Assembly: GCA_021628825.1 (NCBI GenBank) | Contig: JAJXRY010000002.1 | Coordinates: 496,001-560,000 of the forward strand | DNA from: Lachnospiraceae bacterium | GTDB lineage: Bacteria > Bacillota > Clostridia > Lachnospirales > Lachnospiraceae | Length of the DNA: 64,000 nt | Direction: 5' to 3' | In this document: one piece after another, positions 9,961-19,849 of the stretch | Numbering within the stretch: position 1 is the stretch's first letter | Layout: each line of letters starts with the position of its first letter | Made by a program: the position numbers and the translations under genes | Notes under the pieces: model-generated | The model's input: only the letters and a program-made list of their open reading frames with translations | Database searches by the model: none | What the model was told of the DNA's origin: nothing

Positions 9961-9997
9961 ATAATAAAACAAGTGCCAAATCGAAATTCAGCACTTG
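9961..9997 (-). terminator. rho-independent terminator of HPr-like gene
   Basis: Read on the minus strand: CAAGTGC, a short inner stem closed by a TTCG tetraloop, GCACTTG, then TTTTATTATT. It lies about 40 bases beyond the stop of the HPr-like gene. Confidence 0.8.
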
Positions 9998-10037
9998 CCT
10001 TTAGCTACATATTAAGTACAGATTCTAAAGCCAGATC

Positions 10038-10268
10038 TTAGATCATGTAAGGCTTTAAGGTTTCCAATACATCATCAACGTTCTCTTCTGCATGGATGTT
10101 CAGATCAATCGGTCTGGAAAGATCAAGACTGAAGATACCCATGATAGACTTAGCGTCGATAACGTATCTGCCGGATACTAAGTCAAAGTCATAATCAAAC
10201 TTTGTAATATCATTTACAAAAGATTTTACTTTGTCGATAGAATTTAAAGAAATTTGAACTGTTTTCAT
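10038..10268 (-). CDS. HPr-like protein lacking the phosphorylatable histidine
   Basis: A 76-residue protein with the HPr fold. The C-terminal half has the strong signature DAKSIMGIFSLDLS (about residues 39-52), typical of phosphotransferase-system HPr. The N-terminal active-site segment that should read LHARPA is instead LNSIDKVKSFV; a Ser aligns with the catalytic His, so phosphotransfer from Enzyme I is not expected. A regulatory or decoy role is an inference. The start was set at 10268 by GGAGG eight to ten bases upstream; an upstream extension lacks any such site. A monocistronic unit with its own promoter and terminator. Confidence 0.85.
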   Translation of the reverse strand: MKTVQISLNSIDKVKSFVNDITKFDYDFDLVSGRYVIDAKSIMGIFSLDLSRPIDLNIHAEENVDDVLETLKPYMI

Positions 10269-10304
10269 TTCTGAATTACCTCCTTGTTTTTCATACCTTC
10301 TGCT

Positions 10305-10336
10305 ATTATAGTAAAGGGTAGAAAATGAAAAGTCAA
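10305..10336 (-). promoter_or_regulatory. promoter of HPr-like gene
   Basis: On the minus strand TTGACT is at 10336-10331, with TACTAT after a 17-base spacer overlapping TATAAT at 10310-10305. This is a good sigma-A match about 35 bases before the start codon. Confidence 0.6.
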
Positions 10337-10369
10337 TGCTAAAAAAGGACAAAATTAATGGAGAATAAT

Positions 10370-11739
10370 ATGAAAAGTGTAGCATTTCATAATTTGGGTT
10401 GTAAGGTAAATGGCTATGAAATGGACTATATGCAACAAAAATTTAAAGGAAAGAGGCTATCTTGTTGTACCTTTTGATACAAAAAGCGGATATTTACATC
10501 ATTAATACCTGCTCGGTAACGAATATGGCAGACCGGAAAAAGCCGTCAGATGATTCATCGCGCAAAAAAAGATCAATCCGGATGCAATCGTGGTTGCGGT
10601 CGGCTGTTATGTACAGACGAGCACCAAAGAAGTATTGAAGGATTTAAGCATTGATATTGCCATTGGAAATAACCGGAAAAAAAGAACCTTGTCGAGATCA
10701 TAGAGGAATATTTGCGCCGCAGTGAACAGGAGGGGGAAGCCTTTACGATTGAAGAAAAAGAAGTCTTTCTCGGAAAGAAATATCATAGATATTAATCATA
10801 CTGATGAATATGAGGACATGCAGCTTTCCCATACGGCAGAGCATACCCGCGCGTTCTTAAAGGTACAGGACGGCTGTAACCAGTTCTGCTCCTATTGCAT
10901 CATTCCGTACGCCAGAGGACGGATCCGTTACCGGGCGATGGATGAAGTGCTGAAAGAAGTCCGGGAACTGACGGCAAACGGTTATCAGGAGATTGTTCTT
11001 ACGGGGATTCATTTAAGCTCCTATGGAATGGAAAAGGGTAATGACTTTACGAAAAGCAGACTGGGTGAATTGATCCGTGCCGTGAACGATGTCGAGGGAG
11101 TACGCCGGATCCGTCTGGGATCTCTGGAGCCACGTATTATTACGGAAGAGTTTGCAAGGGAGCTGTCACAGTGTGAGAAGCTGTGTCCACATTTTCACCT
11201 TTCCCTGCAGAGCGGCTGTGACTCCGTGCTTCAACGCATGAATAGAAAGTACACAACCGGGGAATATTATGAAAAAGTAGAGATTCTCCGGAAGTTTTTT
11301 GATAAACCGGCAATTACCACGGACGTGATCGTTGGTTTCCCGCAGGAAACGGAAGAAGAATTCGAACAGACCGTGGAATTCATTAAGAAAAATCCGATTT
11401 TTATGAAACACACATTTTTAAATATTCCAAGAGAAAGGGCACTCCGGCAGCCGTTATGCAGGGACAGGTTCCGGAGGAGGTAAAGAGTGTGCGGAGCGAC
11501 CGCCTGTTGGAGCTTCATGCACAGAACAGCCGCACATTCCGGGAGTCCTACATAGGAAAACAGGTGGAATATCTGCTGGAAGAAGAAATGGTGATCGACG
11601 GCGTGCGTTATCAGACCGGTTATACCAGGAATATATCCGGATTGCCTTAAAAACGCAGGAGGATCTTTCGGGAACCATTCAAAAAGGAGTGATCCGGGAG
11701 TTTTTAAAACCGGACATCCTTCTTGTATTTTCCAGTTAA
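10370..11739 (+). CDS. mtaB: tRNA t6A methylthiotransferase MtaB, many frame breaks
   Basis: A radical-SAM enzyme that converts t6A37 to ms2t6A37 in tRNA. Present in order: N-terminal MTTase domain start (VAFHNLGCKVNGYEM), second and third cluster cysteines (INTCSVTNMADRK and VVAVGCYVQ), radical-SAM motif FCSYCIIPYARGR, then HLSLQSGCDSVLQRMNR and the TRAM-like tail. The reading frame jumps at about nine places: 10448, 10481-10485, 10537-10541, 10564-10570, 10677-10683, 10784-10790, 11388-11392, 11398-11402 and a missing G near 11628. Every repair falls in a homopolymer and yields family-typical text. Repaired length is about 455 residues, ending at 11739. The start is ATG 10370 after GGAGAATAAT. 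Confidence 0.88.
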
Positions 11740-11784
11740 ATGGGGTAATATGGAAAAGAGTGTAAACTTATGGAGAGGTGTAAG

Positions 11785-12054
11785 ATGCAGGATTTGGGAA
11801 ATACACAGTTTTTTTGTGTTGAAAAAGATAATAACAGCGTAAGACTTGTATTGCAGGAAGTATATGAGGCTCTGGTTGAGAAGGGATACAATCCGGTGAA
11901 CCAGATTGTTGGATACATCATGTCCGGAGATCCTACATATATTACCAGTCATCGGAATGCCAGAAGCCTGATTATGAAGCTGGAGAGAGACGAGCTGGTA
12001 GAGGAAATGCTGACGGCTTATATTAAGAACAATCACTGGAGCAAGGACGAGTAA
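11785..12054 (+). CDS. ireB: IreB family regulatory phosphoprotein (UPF0297)
   Basis: A small protein first characterised in Enterococcus as a target of the Ser/Thr kinase IreK and phosphatase IreP, affecting cephalosporin resistance. It shows the highly conserved core EVYEALVEKGYNPVNQIVGY and SGDPTYITSHRNARSLI. The start at 11785 (MQDLGNTQFF) was chosen because GAGAGG lies seven bases upstream; an ATG at 11770 has no site. 89 residues is the family length. It stands one base before ruvX, the usual Firmicutes order ireB-ruvX-DUF1292. Confidence 0.93.
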   Translation: MQDLGNTQFFCVEKDNNSVRLVLQEVYEALVEKGYNPVNQIVGYIMSGDPTYITSHRNARSLIMKLERDELVEEMLTAYIKNNHWSKDE

Positions 12055-12055
12055 T

Positions 12056-12493
12056 ATGCGAATTATGGGATTGGATTATGGATCCAAAACAGTAGGGGTT
12101 GCCATCAGCGATGCCATGTTGATTACCGCACAGGGAATTGAGATTATCCGCCGCAAGGATGAGAATAAGCTCCGCCAGACACTGGCACGGATTGAAGAAC
12201 TGATCGAAGAATACGAAGTTACGGAGATTGTTTTAGGACTTCCAAAGAACATGAACGATACCATGGGTCCCCGTGTCGAAGCAACCATGGAATTTAAAGA
12301 GAAGTTAGAGCGCAGAACAGGGCTTCCGGTACATACCTGGGATGAAAGATTAACGACCGTAACAGCAGATAAGACGATGATGGAAGCAGGAGTACGCCGG
12401 GGACACCGCAGGGAATATGTGGACATGATCGCTGCAACACTGATTCTGCAGGGATACCTTGACCGGCAGGCAATGGAAAAGAAAGAAGATTAG
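12056..12493 (+). CDS. ruvX: Holliday junction resolvase-like RuvX (YqgF)
   Basis: An RNase H-fold nuclease implicated in pre-16S rRNA processing or Holliday junction resolution. MGLDYGSKTVGVAISD at the N-terminus holds the first catalytic Asp. VLGLPKNMNDTMGPR near residue 60 holds the nucleotide-binding loop, TWDERLTTVTAD near 95 the acidic pair, and the Asp in YVDMIAA near 122 closes the site. 145 residues, normal. The ATG is one base after the ireB stop, so the two are translationally coupled. Confidence 0.94.
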   Translation: MRIMGLDYGSKTVGVAISDAMLITAQGIEIIRRKDENKLRQTLARIEELIEEYEVTEIVLGLPKNMNDTMGPRVEATMEFKEKLERRTGLPVHTWDERLTTVTADKTMMEAGVRRGHRREYVDMIAATLILQGYLDRQAMEKKED

Positions 12494-12507
12494 ACAGGGG
12501 AAGTATC

Positions 12508-12777
12508 GTGGCGAAGATTACATTTACACTGGATACCAATGAAACAGCAGAATTTTATGTGCTGGAACAGACGAAGCTTTTCGGACATCCCTATATTCTG
12601 GTTACCGAGGAAGAAGAGGGCGACGGAGAAGCGCTGATTTTGAAAGAGATCACCGGAAGCAAAGACGGTGATACTATTTATGAAATCGTGGAAGACGAAA
12701 CAGAACTGCGTGCTGTAGCAGATGTATTTGAAAATCTGTTAGAGGACGTATCGTTAACCGATGGTGAAGTGCTGTAA
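12508..12777 (+). CDS. DUF1292 family protein (YrzB-like)
   Basis: An acidic 89-residue protein of the DUF1292 family that almost always follows ruvX in Firmicutes; its function is unknown. Recognisable pattern: TFTLDTNETAEFYVLEQTK, then YILVTEEEEGDGEALILKE and a C-terminal VEDETELRAVADVFENLLED. The start is GTG, supported by AGGGGAAG four bases upstream; no ATG fits. It ends the ireB operon; a 208-base gap with a hairpin follows. Confidence 0.88.
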   Translation: MAKITFTLDTNETAEFYVLEQTKLFGHPYILVTEEEEGDGEALILKEITGSKDGDTIYEIVEDETELRAVADVFENLLEDVSLTDGEVL

Positions 12778-12837
12778 GCTTTATAACTATAAACCATACA
12801 GCAATTGTAGGAGTTACATCTGATGATTCATTCATCC

Positions 12838-12900
12838 GGATGACGGATTTGTTTGCTGCAGGATCGGAGACGTAGAAGACAGCAAAGGAAACCGCCATCC
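12838..12900 (+). promoter_or_regulatory. imperfect hairpin in the leader of rnj
   Basis: GGATGACGGATTTGTTTGCTG at 12838-12858 pairs imperfectly with 12880-12900 (complement reads GGATGGCGGTTTCCTTTGCTG) around a 21-base loop. There is no T tract after it, so it is not a clear terminator. It could stabilise or regulate the RNase J message, whose homologues are autoregulated in some bacteria. Weak call. Confidence 0.3.
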
Positions 12901-12985
12901 TCATTTGATATAGTGACTGGTTTAAGATAATGAATCATGGGGTGAAACTCTGCATGTGCTGTAAAGAATGTGGAGGTAAAACTGA

Positions 12986-14661
12986 TTGAAGAAAAAACAG
13001 ACAGAATCTGCCTCCAGTCTCAAGGTAATCCCCCTTGGAGGACTGGAACAGATTGGAATGAACATTACTGCCTTTGAGTACGAAGACAGTATTATTGTAG
13101 TTGACTGCGGTCTGTCCTTTCCGGAGGACGATATGCTGGGCATTGACCTGGTAATTCCGGATGTAACTTATTTAAAGAACAACATCGATAAGGTGAAGGG
13201 CTTTATGATTACTCACGGACATGAGGATCATATCGGAGCGCTTCCGTATATTCTGAAAGATATTAATGTTCCTGTCTATGCAACCAAGCTGACGATGGGA
13301 ATTATTGAAAACAAGCTCAAAGAACATGAGCTTCTGGGAACAACGAAGCGTAAGGTTGTAAAGTTTGGACAGTCCATTATTCTCGGACAATTCCGGATTG
13401 AATTCATTAAGACGAATCACAGTATCGTGGATGCTGCCGCGCTGGCAATTTATTCTCCGGCAGGAATTATTGTGCACACCGGAGATTTCAAGGTGGATTA
13501 CACACCGGTATTCGGAGATTCGATTGATCTGCAGCGCTTTGCCGAGATCGGTAAAAAGGGTGTGCTGGCGCTGATGTGTGATTCCACGAATGCGGAGCGG
13601 CCCGGCTTTACGCCGTCGGAGCGGACGGTCGGAAGAACGTTTGATACGCTTTTTGAAGAGCATAAGAATACACGAATCATCATCGCAACGTTTGCATCGA
13701 ATGTGGACCGTGTGCAGCAGATCATTAACTCTGCCTACAAATTTGGCAGAAAAGTAGTGGTCGAAGGCCGCAGCATGGTGAATATCATCGAGACGGCAAC
13801 GAACCTTGGATATCTGAATATCCCTGAAAATACATTAATTGATACGGAAATGCTGAAAAAAATTATCCGGATGAAAAGACCGTGATTATTACGACAGGCA
13901 GTCAGGGCGAAAGCATGGCAGCCTTAAGCCGTATGGCAGAGGATAATCACCGGAAGATTTCGATCGGACCAAGAGATACGGTCATCTTTTCTTCCCATCC
14001 GATTCCGGGTAACGAAAAGGCAGTTACCAATGTCATCAACGAGCTACTGTTAAAGGGAGCAGATGTGATTTTCCAGGATGTGCATGTATCCGGACATGCC
14101 TGCCAGGAAGAAATCAAGCTGATTTATTCTCTGGTGCGTCCGAAATATGCGATTCCGGTTCATGGGGAATATAAGCATCTGCGCGCACAGGCGAAGCTTG
14201 CCGAAGAGCTTGGAATCCCGAAGGATCATATTTTTATCCTGCAGTCGGGAGATGTGCTGGAATTTAACGATGGGGAAGCGAAGGTTTCCGGTAAAGTACC
14301 GGTTGGCGATATTTTGGTAGACGGACTTGGTGTCGGCGATGTCGGCAATGTGGTACTGCGTGACCGGCAGCATCTTGCCGAAGACGGTATTATGATCGTG
14401 GTACTTGGACTGGATGGTGCAACCGATCAGCTCATTACCGGACCGGATATTGTATCCAGGGGCTTTGTATATGTAAAGACGTCAGATGAACTGATGGATG
14501 AAGCGAGGGAGGTAGTTACCCTTGCGGTGGAAGGGTGCCTGGATCGTGGCATCACGGACTGGGGGAAGCTTAAGAGTACAATTAAGGATGCGTTGGGCGA
14601 ATTTGTGTGGAAGAAGACGAAACGCCGCCCGATGATTCTTCCGATCATCATAGAAATTTAG
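12986..14661 (+). CDS. rnj: ribonuclease J, one frame break
   Basis: A metallo-beta-lactamase/beta-CASP ribonuclease with endonuclease and 5'-3' exonuclease activity, central to mRNA decay in Firmicutes. Zinc motif THGHEDHIGALPYIL near residue 73, then HTGDFKVDY, CDSTNAERPG and, after the break, TTGSQGESMAALSRMA, IPVHGEYKHL and a C-terminal domain. The start is TTG 12986, with GGAGG eight bases upstream. The A run at 13856-13862 shows seven A; eight gives MLKKNYPDEKTVIITTGSQ and restores one protein of about 559 residues. A missing base is more likely here than two extra ones. Confidence 0.93.
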
Positions 14662-14687
14662 AATCTTTTTACTGGGGGACAAAGGTC

Positions 14688-15023
14688 ATGTTAGATCAAA
14701 AATATTCGCAATCAGGCAGAGCAGTTTGTAAAAAGAAATTTGTGGAACGGATGTCTATAAAAAAATATGTAATGCAGCTTACGCGTCTGAAACAGAATCC
14801 GGAGCTTTATAAGCAGGTAAATGACTACCGCAAACTGAATTTTGAGATGCAGAATGCAGCCCAGGTGGATGATCTGTTTGATAAGATGGATTATTTTGAG
14901 AAGGAATATAAGCAATTCCGTGAGAATGTGATTGTAGATGATTTTTTGACGGCAGAGCTTGCTCTTTGCCGGATGATGCAGGAAATTAACGCCCTGATTG
15001 TAGATGGGCTGAACTTTGAATAA
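14688..15023 (+). CDS. YlbF family regulator, N-terminus frame-broken
   Basis: A small helical protein of the YlbF/YmcA group. In Bacillus such proteins form complexes with RNase Y and affect competence, biofilm and sporulation. The clear part is QLTRLKQNPELYKQVNDYRK, then DDLFDKMDYFEKEYKQFREN and an acidic C-terminus. Three A runs, at about 14698-14702, 14741-14743 and 14757-14763, are each one base too long. With these corrected the start at 14688 gives MLDQNIRNQAEQFVKRICG continuing in frame, about 111 residues. The GGGGGAC site supports this start. It lies 26 bases after rnj, fitting an RNA-decay link. Confidence 0.75.
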   Translation: MLDQKYSQSGRAVCKKKFVERMSIKKYVMQLTRLKQNPELYKQVNDYRKLNFEMQNAAQVDDLFDKMDYFEKEYKQFRENVIVDDFLTAELALCRMMQEINALIVDGLNFE

Positions 15024-15070
15024 GGCAACTGTCTGGAACGGTTGTCAGGCGTGAGAAAGGCAGTAACATT

Positions 15071-15601
15071 ATGAATGCAAAAGCATTAATTGGAACAGTA
15101 ATCGAAACAATCATTAAGGTTTTGGTGCTTGCGGCCGCGATTATCCTAGTGTTTAAGGGTGCAACGAAAGCATATGATTTCGGCTACCGTGTATTTGCGG
15201 ATGAACCGATGTCCGTAACCGGAGGCCGGACGATTACCGTTGGCATTGCTGAGGATGCAGATATAACAGATATTGCGAGGATGCTCGAAGAAAAGGGATT
15301 AATTTCCGATTACCGGCTGTTTGTCGTGCAGGAGCTTCTGTCGGCACAGCACAACAAGATCAAACCCGGAATTTATGATCTGAGTACCGATATGAAAGCC
15401 GAAGAAATGCTTGAAATCCTTGCGGGTGAAGGTGAAGAAGGAAACAACAATACCGTTGTACCCAATGCCGAGACCGGAGATGCCACAGATACGTCCGAAG
15501 AAGAAATTGCCACAGAAGAATTGGGCAATGAGGATATGGAAGTCGAGGTGCTTCCGGAAGATACGGCAGAATCCTCAGAATTAACAGAAACGGGAGAATA
15601 G
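15071..15601 (+). CDS. MltG/YceG N-terminal domain protein without catalytic domain
   Basis: A 176-residue membrane-anchored protein. One transmembrane helix (about residues 8-29) is followed by a LysM-like YceG domain: TITVGIAEDADITDIARMLEEKGLISDYRLF, then IKPGIYDLSTDMKAEEMLEIL. In MltG this domain precedes the endolytic transglycosylase core that ends growing glycan strands. Here the chain stops after an acidic Thr/Glu-rich tail of about 55 residues, and no ELTAS-like catalytic motif exists. No frame break explains the shortness, since the next gene starts four bases later. Probably a regulator or partner of cell-wall synthesis. Confidence 0.75.
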   Translation: MNAKALIGTVIETIIKVLVLAAAIILVFKGATKAYDFGYRVFADEPMSVTGGRTITVGIAEDADITDIARMLEEKGLISDYRLFVVQELLSAQHNKIKPGIYDLSTDMKAEEMLEILAGEGEEGNNNTVVPNAETGDATDTSEEEIATEELGNEDMEVEVLPEDTAESSELTETGE

Positions 15602-15604
15602 ACG

Positions 15605-16255
15605 GTGATTACAGACGAAAGAATCAGTACATTCATTCATTCCCTGGATACAGGGAATACTCTCTTTCTTACGGAATTGGAGCGATATGCGAAGGAAACC
15701 AATGTACCTGTTATCCGACCTCAGATGCAGAGCTTTTTGAAGGTGCTTCTTGCCATGCAGCAGCCAAAGCAGATCTTAGAGGTAGGAACGGCCATTGGTT
15801 TTTCTGCGTTACTGATGGCAGAATACGGACCGGCAGACTGCCATATCACAACGATTGAAAAGTATGAAAAGCGGATTCCCCTTGCTAAGGAAAATTTCAA
15901 AAAGGCGGGCAGGGAAGACCAGATTACCCTGTTAGAGGGGGATGCCACAGAAATCCTCAAAGAGCTGGAAGGACCGTATGACCTGATTTTTATGGATGCA
16001 GCGAAGGGACAGTATATCCACTTCCTTCCGGATATTCTGAAATTAATGCCGGAGGGAGGCGTACTGCTTTCCGATAATGTGCTTCAGGACGGAGATGTCT
16101 GTGAATCGCGGTTTGCGGTAACGAGAAGAAACCGTACGATTCATGCCCGGATGCGGGATTATCTGTATGAATTAAAGCATCATGAGGAGCTGCGTACCGA
16201 TATTCTGCCGGTGGGCGATGGAATGACCATCAGCGTGCGTGTCAGCAAGCTGTAA
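15605..16255 (+). CDS. trmR: tRNA 5-hydroxyuridine O-methyltransferase TrmR-like
   Basis: A SAM-dependent class I O-methyltransferase resembling catechol/caffeoyl-CoA methyltransferases. In Bacillus, TrmR (YrrM) methylates 5-hydroxyuridine at the tRNA wobble position. SAM loop ILEVGTAIGFSALLM near residue 59, acidic residue in TTIEKYEKRI, metal-binding DLIFMDAAKGQY near 128 and LLSDNVLQDG near 153. 216 residues. GTG start at 15605, with GGGAG eight bases upstream. The adjacent U32 protein is the matching hydroxylase, which supports the tRNA role over a catechol role. Confidence 0.83.
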   Translation: MITDERISTFIHSLDTGNTLFLTELERYAKETNVPVIRPQMQSFLKVLLAMQQPKQILEVGTAIGFSALLMAEYGPADCHITTIEKYEKRIPLAKENFKKAGREDQITLLEGDATEILKELEGPYDLIFMDAAKGQYIHFLPDILKLMPEGGVLLSDNVLQDGDVCESRFAVTRRNRTIHARMRDYLYELKHHEELRTDILPVGDGMTISVRVSKL

Positions 16256-16353
16256 GAAGATTCCGTATTTGAAGACAGACAAGAGATCGGATCAATAGGA
16301 ACATAAATACGTTGTAAAAGTATATAAATAGTAGGAACAGCCAAGGAGACAGA

Positions 16354-17584
16354 ATGAGAAAACCGGAACTTTTGATACCTGCCAGTTCGCTGGAGGTTTT
16401 AAAAACTGCCGTGCTTTTTGGAGCAGATGCAGTATATATCGGAGGCGAAGCGTTCGGACTTCGCGCAAAAGCCAAGAATTTTGATAAAGAGAGCATGAAG
16501 GAAGGAATTGCTTTTTGCCCACGAGAGAGGCGTGCGTGTTCATGTGACGGCTAATATTCTGGCACATAACCGTGACCTTGAGGGAGCAAGGGAGTATTTT
16601 AAGGAACTGAAGGAACTAAAGCCGGATGCCCTGATTATTGCAGATCCGGGAATGTTTACCCTTGCACGTGAAATCTGCCCGGAAATTGACATTCATGTTT
16701 CCACGCAGGCCAATAATACGAATTATATGACCTACCGGTTCTGGTATCAGCAGGGCGCGAAGCGTGTCGTGTCAGCGAGAGAACTGTCTCTTGCCGAGAT
16801 TAAAGAGATCCGTGAACATATCCCGGAGGATCTTGAGATCGAGAGCTTTATTCATGGGGCGATGTGTATTTCCTATTCCGGAAGATGTCTGCTTAGCAGC
16901 TTTTTTACCGGAAGAGATGCCAATCAGGGAGCCTGTACGCATCCCTGCCGCTGGAAATACTCCGTTATGGAGGAAAAGCGTCCGGGCGAGTATTTCCCGG
17001 TATATGAGAACGAGCGCGGAACTTATATCTTTAACTCCAAGGATCTGTGCATGATTGAACATATTCCGGAGATGATCGAGGCGGGAATTGACAGCTTTAA
17101 GATCGAAGGACGCATGAAAACCGCGCTTTACGTGGCAACAGTTGCCAGAACCTACCGGAAAGCGATTGATGATTATCTTGAATCCGAGGAGAAATATCGT
17201 GCCAACATGGACTGGTACAAGGAGGAAATCTCCAAGTGCACGTACCGTCAGTTTACAACGGGCTTTTATTTTGGAAAGCCGGATGAGAATACACAGATTT
17301 ATGATTCCAATACCTATATCAACGAATATATTTATTTAGGAAGCATTGAAGAGGTGACCCAAGAGGGACTTGCGAAAATCACACAGAAGAACAAATTCTG
17401 TGTGGGTGACCGCATCGAAATTATGAAACCCAATGGTGACAACATAGAAGCTTCCGTGTTATCCTTAAGAACAGAGGATGGGCAGCAGGTAGAAAGCGCA
17501 CCCCATCCCCAGCAGGTCTTATATGTGGAATTAAGTACCGTGCCTGCGGTATTTGATCTTCTTCGTGTTCGCAAAGAAGAATAG
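16354..17584 (+). CDS. trhP: U32 family tRNA uridine hydroxylation protein TrhP, frame broken
   Basis: A U32-family protein. The family was first annotated as peptidases, but YrrN/YrrO (TrhP1/2) carry out prephenate-dependent hydroxylation of U34 in tRNA, upstream of TrmR. PELLIPASSLEVLKTAV, FGADAVYIGGEAFGLRAKA and HGAMCISYSGRCLLSSFFTGRDANQ (iron-sulfur cysteines and the U32 signature) are visible, then FNSKDLCMIEHIPEM and IEGRMKTALYVATV. The T run at 16512-16516 is one too long; with four T the text is IAFAHERGVRVHV. About 410 residues. Bacillus has two such genes in a row; here only one is present. Confidence 0.87.
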
Positions 17585-17585
17585 A

Positions 17586-17660
17586 CGTTACAGTTTACAC
17601 AGCAGCCAGACACTTGCTGTCAGGCTGCGTAAGAACATGATGCGGGAGTGAACAGTAACG
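17586..17660. repeat. small inverted-repeat element, copy A
   Basis: Positions 17587-17641 match 28774-28828 with a single mismatch over 55 bases. The core is a hairpin, GCAGCCAGACA with TGTCAGGCTGC (one mispair). In this copy the ends also pair (CGTTACAGTTTACAC with GTGAACAGTAACG), giving a 75-base fold-back unit resembling a REP or small MITE. It lies between trhP and glnN. Confidence 0.7.
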
Positions 17661-17682
17661 AGTATATAAAGGGAGGAAAACA

Positions 17683-19796
17683 ATGAATGATGTGAAAGAT
17701 GTCGAGGCGCTCTTTGGCAGCAGGGTGTTTACCCGTGCGACCATGCGGGAACGCCTTCCAAAGAATGTTTACAAAGAAGTAATCAAGGTAATGGATTGCG
17801 GCGGTGAACTTTCTCCGGCAACAGCAGATGTGGTAGCCAAAGCTATGAAGGACTGGGCTGTTGAGAATGGTGCAACCCATTATACACACTGGTTTCAGCC
17901 GCTCACCGGCATTACGGCTGAAAAGCATGATTCTTTTATCACCCATCCGGATGTGGATGGTAAGATGCTGATGGAATTTTCCGGCAAGGAGCTCATTAAG
18001 GGTGAGCCGGATGCTTCTTCGTTCCCTTCGGGAGGACTTCGTGCAACCTTTGAGGCGCGTGGTTATACTGCATGGGATATTACGTCTCCGGCATTTTTGC
18101 GCGAGGATGCAACGGGCGTAATTCTTTGCATTCCGACTGCATTCTGTTCCTATAAAGGAGAGGCTCTGGATACGAAAACACCACTTTTGCGTTCCATGGA
18201 AGCGATCAGCCAGCAGGCTCTTCGTATTGTGCGTCTGTTTGGCAATACGGAAGCAACGAGAGTGATTCCGAGTGTTGGTGCGGAGCAGGAATATTTTCTG
18301 GTAGACCGGGATAATTATCTGAAGCGTGAAGACCTGATTTTTGCAGGAAGAACCCTGTTTGGAGCGCCTGCCCCGAAGGGTCAGGAAATGGATGACCATT
18401 ATTTCGGAACCATCCGTGAGCGGATCGGCGCTTATATGAAGGATATTAATCTGGAACTGTGGAAGCTTGGTGTTACGGCGAAGACACAGCACAATGAGGC
18501 GGCTCCGGCACAGCATGAGCTGGCTCCGATTTATGAGACAGCCAATGTTGCGGTAGATCACAATCAGCTCATTATGGAGACGATGAAGAAGGTGGCAGAG
18601 CGTCATAATCTGACCTGTCTGCTCCATGAAAAGCCATATGCCGGTGTGAACGGTTCCGGTAAGCATAATAACTGGTCATTGACGACGGATAATGGCGTGA
18701 ATATGCTGGATCCGGGTGAAACCCCGAATGAGAACATCCAGTTCCTTTTGGTTCTTGCCTGTATCATCAAGGCTGTGGATGTCCATGCGGATCTGCTGCG
18801 TCAGAGTGCGTCCGACGTTGGAAACGATCATCGTCTTGGCGGATATGAAGCGCCTCCGGCAATTATGTCTGTATTTTTGGGAGAACAGTTGGAAGATGTG
18901 GTAAAACAGCTTGTAGAAACGGGAGAAGCCTCCCATTGCCTTGAGGGTGGCAAAATGGAGACCGGTGTGTCTGCCATTCCTGATTTTTACCAAGGATGCT
19001 ACCGATCGTAACCGTACTTCACCGTTTGCCTTTACCGGCAATAAGTTTGAATTCCGGAGCGTAGGTTCTTCGGATTCTGTAGGAAGTCCGAATACGACAC
19101 TGAATGCGATTGTCGCAGAGGCTTTCTGCGAAGCAGCAGATGAACTGGAACAGGCAGAGGATTTCGATCAGGCAGTACATGATCTGATTAAGAAGTATTT
19201 TACCGAGCATCAGAGAATTATCTTTTAATGGTAATGGTTATGCTCCGGAATGGGTGGAAGAAGCAAAGCGCCGCGGATTGCCGAATCTGGTATCCATGGT
19301 CGATGCGGTCGATACCCTGACAACGGATAAGGCAGTGAAGCTGTTTGAAAAGTTCAAGATTTTTACGAGGGCAGAGCTGGAATCCAGAGAAGAAATTCTC
19401 TATGAAACCTATGCAAAGACACTGAACATTGAAGCTCTTACGATGATCCATATGGCTTCCCGTCAGCTGCTTCCGGTATGCGTATCCTACAGCAGGAAGC
19501 TGGCAGATGCCGTGATCGCCGTAACAGAAGCCGGTGCAGATGCTTCTGTGCAGGAAGAACTGCTGAATGAAGTATCCAGAGAACTGAAGACCGCCAAGCT
19601 GGCACTGGAAGCGTTGAAGATTGATGAGGAGAAGGCCGGAGAGATTGCGAACGCAAGAGAAAAGGCATTCTTCTACAAAGATGTCATCAAAGAGGACATG
19701 GAAGCCTTACGTGCTCCGATTGACCGTCTTGAAATGCTGGTAGAAAAGGATATGTGGCCCATGCCGACCTATGCAGATCTGATGTTTGAGGTCTAA
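17683..19796 (+). CDS. glnN: glutamine synthetase type III, two frame breaks
   Basis: ATP-dependent ammonia assimilation into glutamine. The type III (GlnN) enzyme is large, about 704 residues here after repair. Visible: FTRATMRERLPKNVYKEV at the start, GATHYTHWFQPLTG near residue 64 (type III signature), PSGGLRATFEARGYTAWD, GAEQEYFLVD (metal Glu), HNEAAPAQHELAPIYE and KPYAGVNGSGKHNNWS. T runs at 18984-18988 and 19223-19226 are each one too long; repair gives IPDFTKDATDRNRTSPFAF and HQRIIFNGNGYAPEW. The start follows GGGAGG. Followed by a strong terminator, so it is probably the last gene of its transcript. Confidence 0.95.
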
Positions 19797-19849
19797 GTCA
19801 TCGGATACAGCTATGCAGAATGGCAATAAGATATTGAAATAAAAATAAG

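Noticed and set aside
14607..14690. Extended N-terminus of the YlbF-family protein starting at 14607
   Set aside because: This reading overlaps the end of RNase J in another frame and has no start site; the repaired start at 14688 is backed by GGGGGAC and family-like text.
17620..18666. Open frame of 348 codons on the minus strand opposite glnN
   Set aside because: Antisense to glutamine synthetase motifs, no start signals, and composition typical of a reverse-frame shadow.
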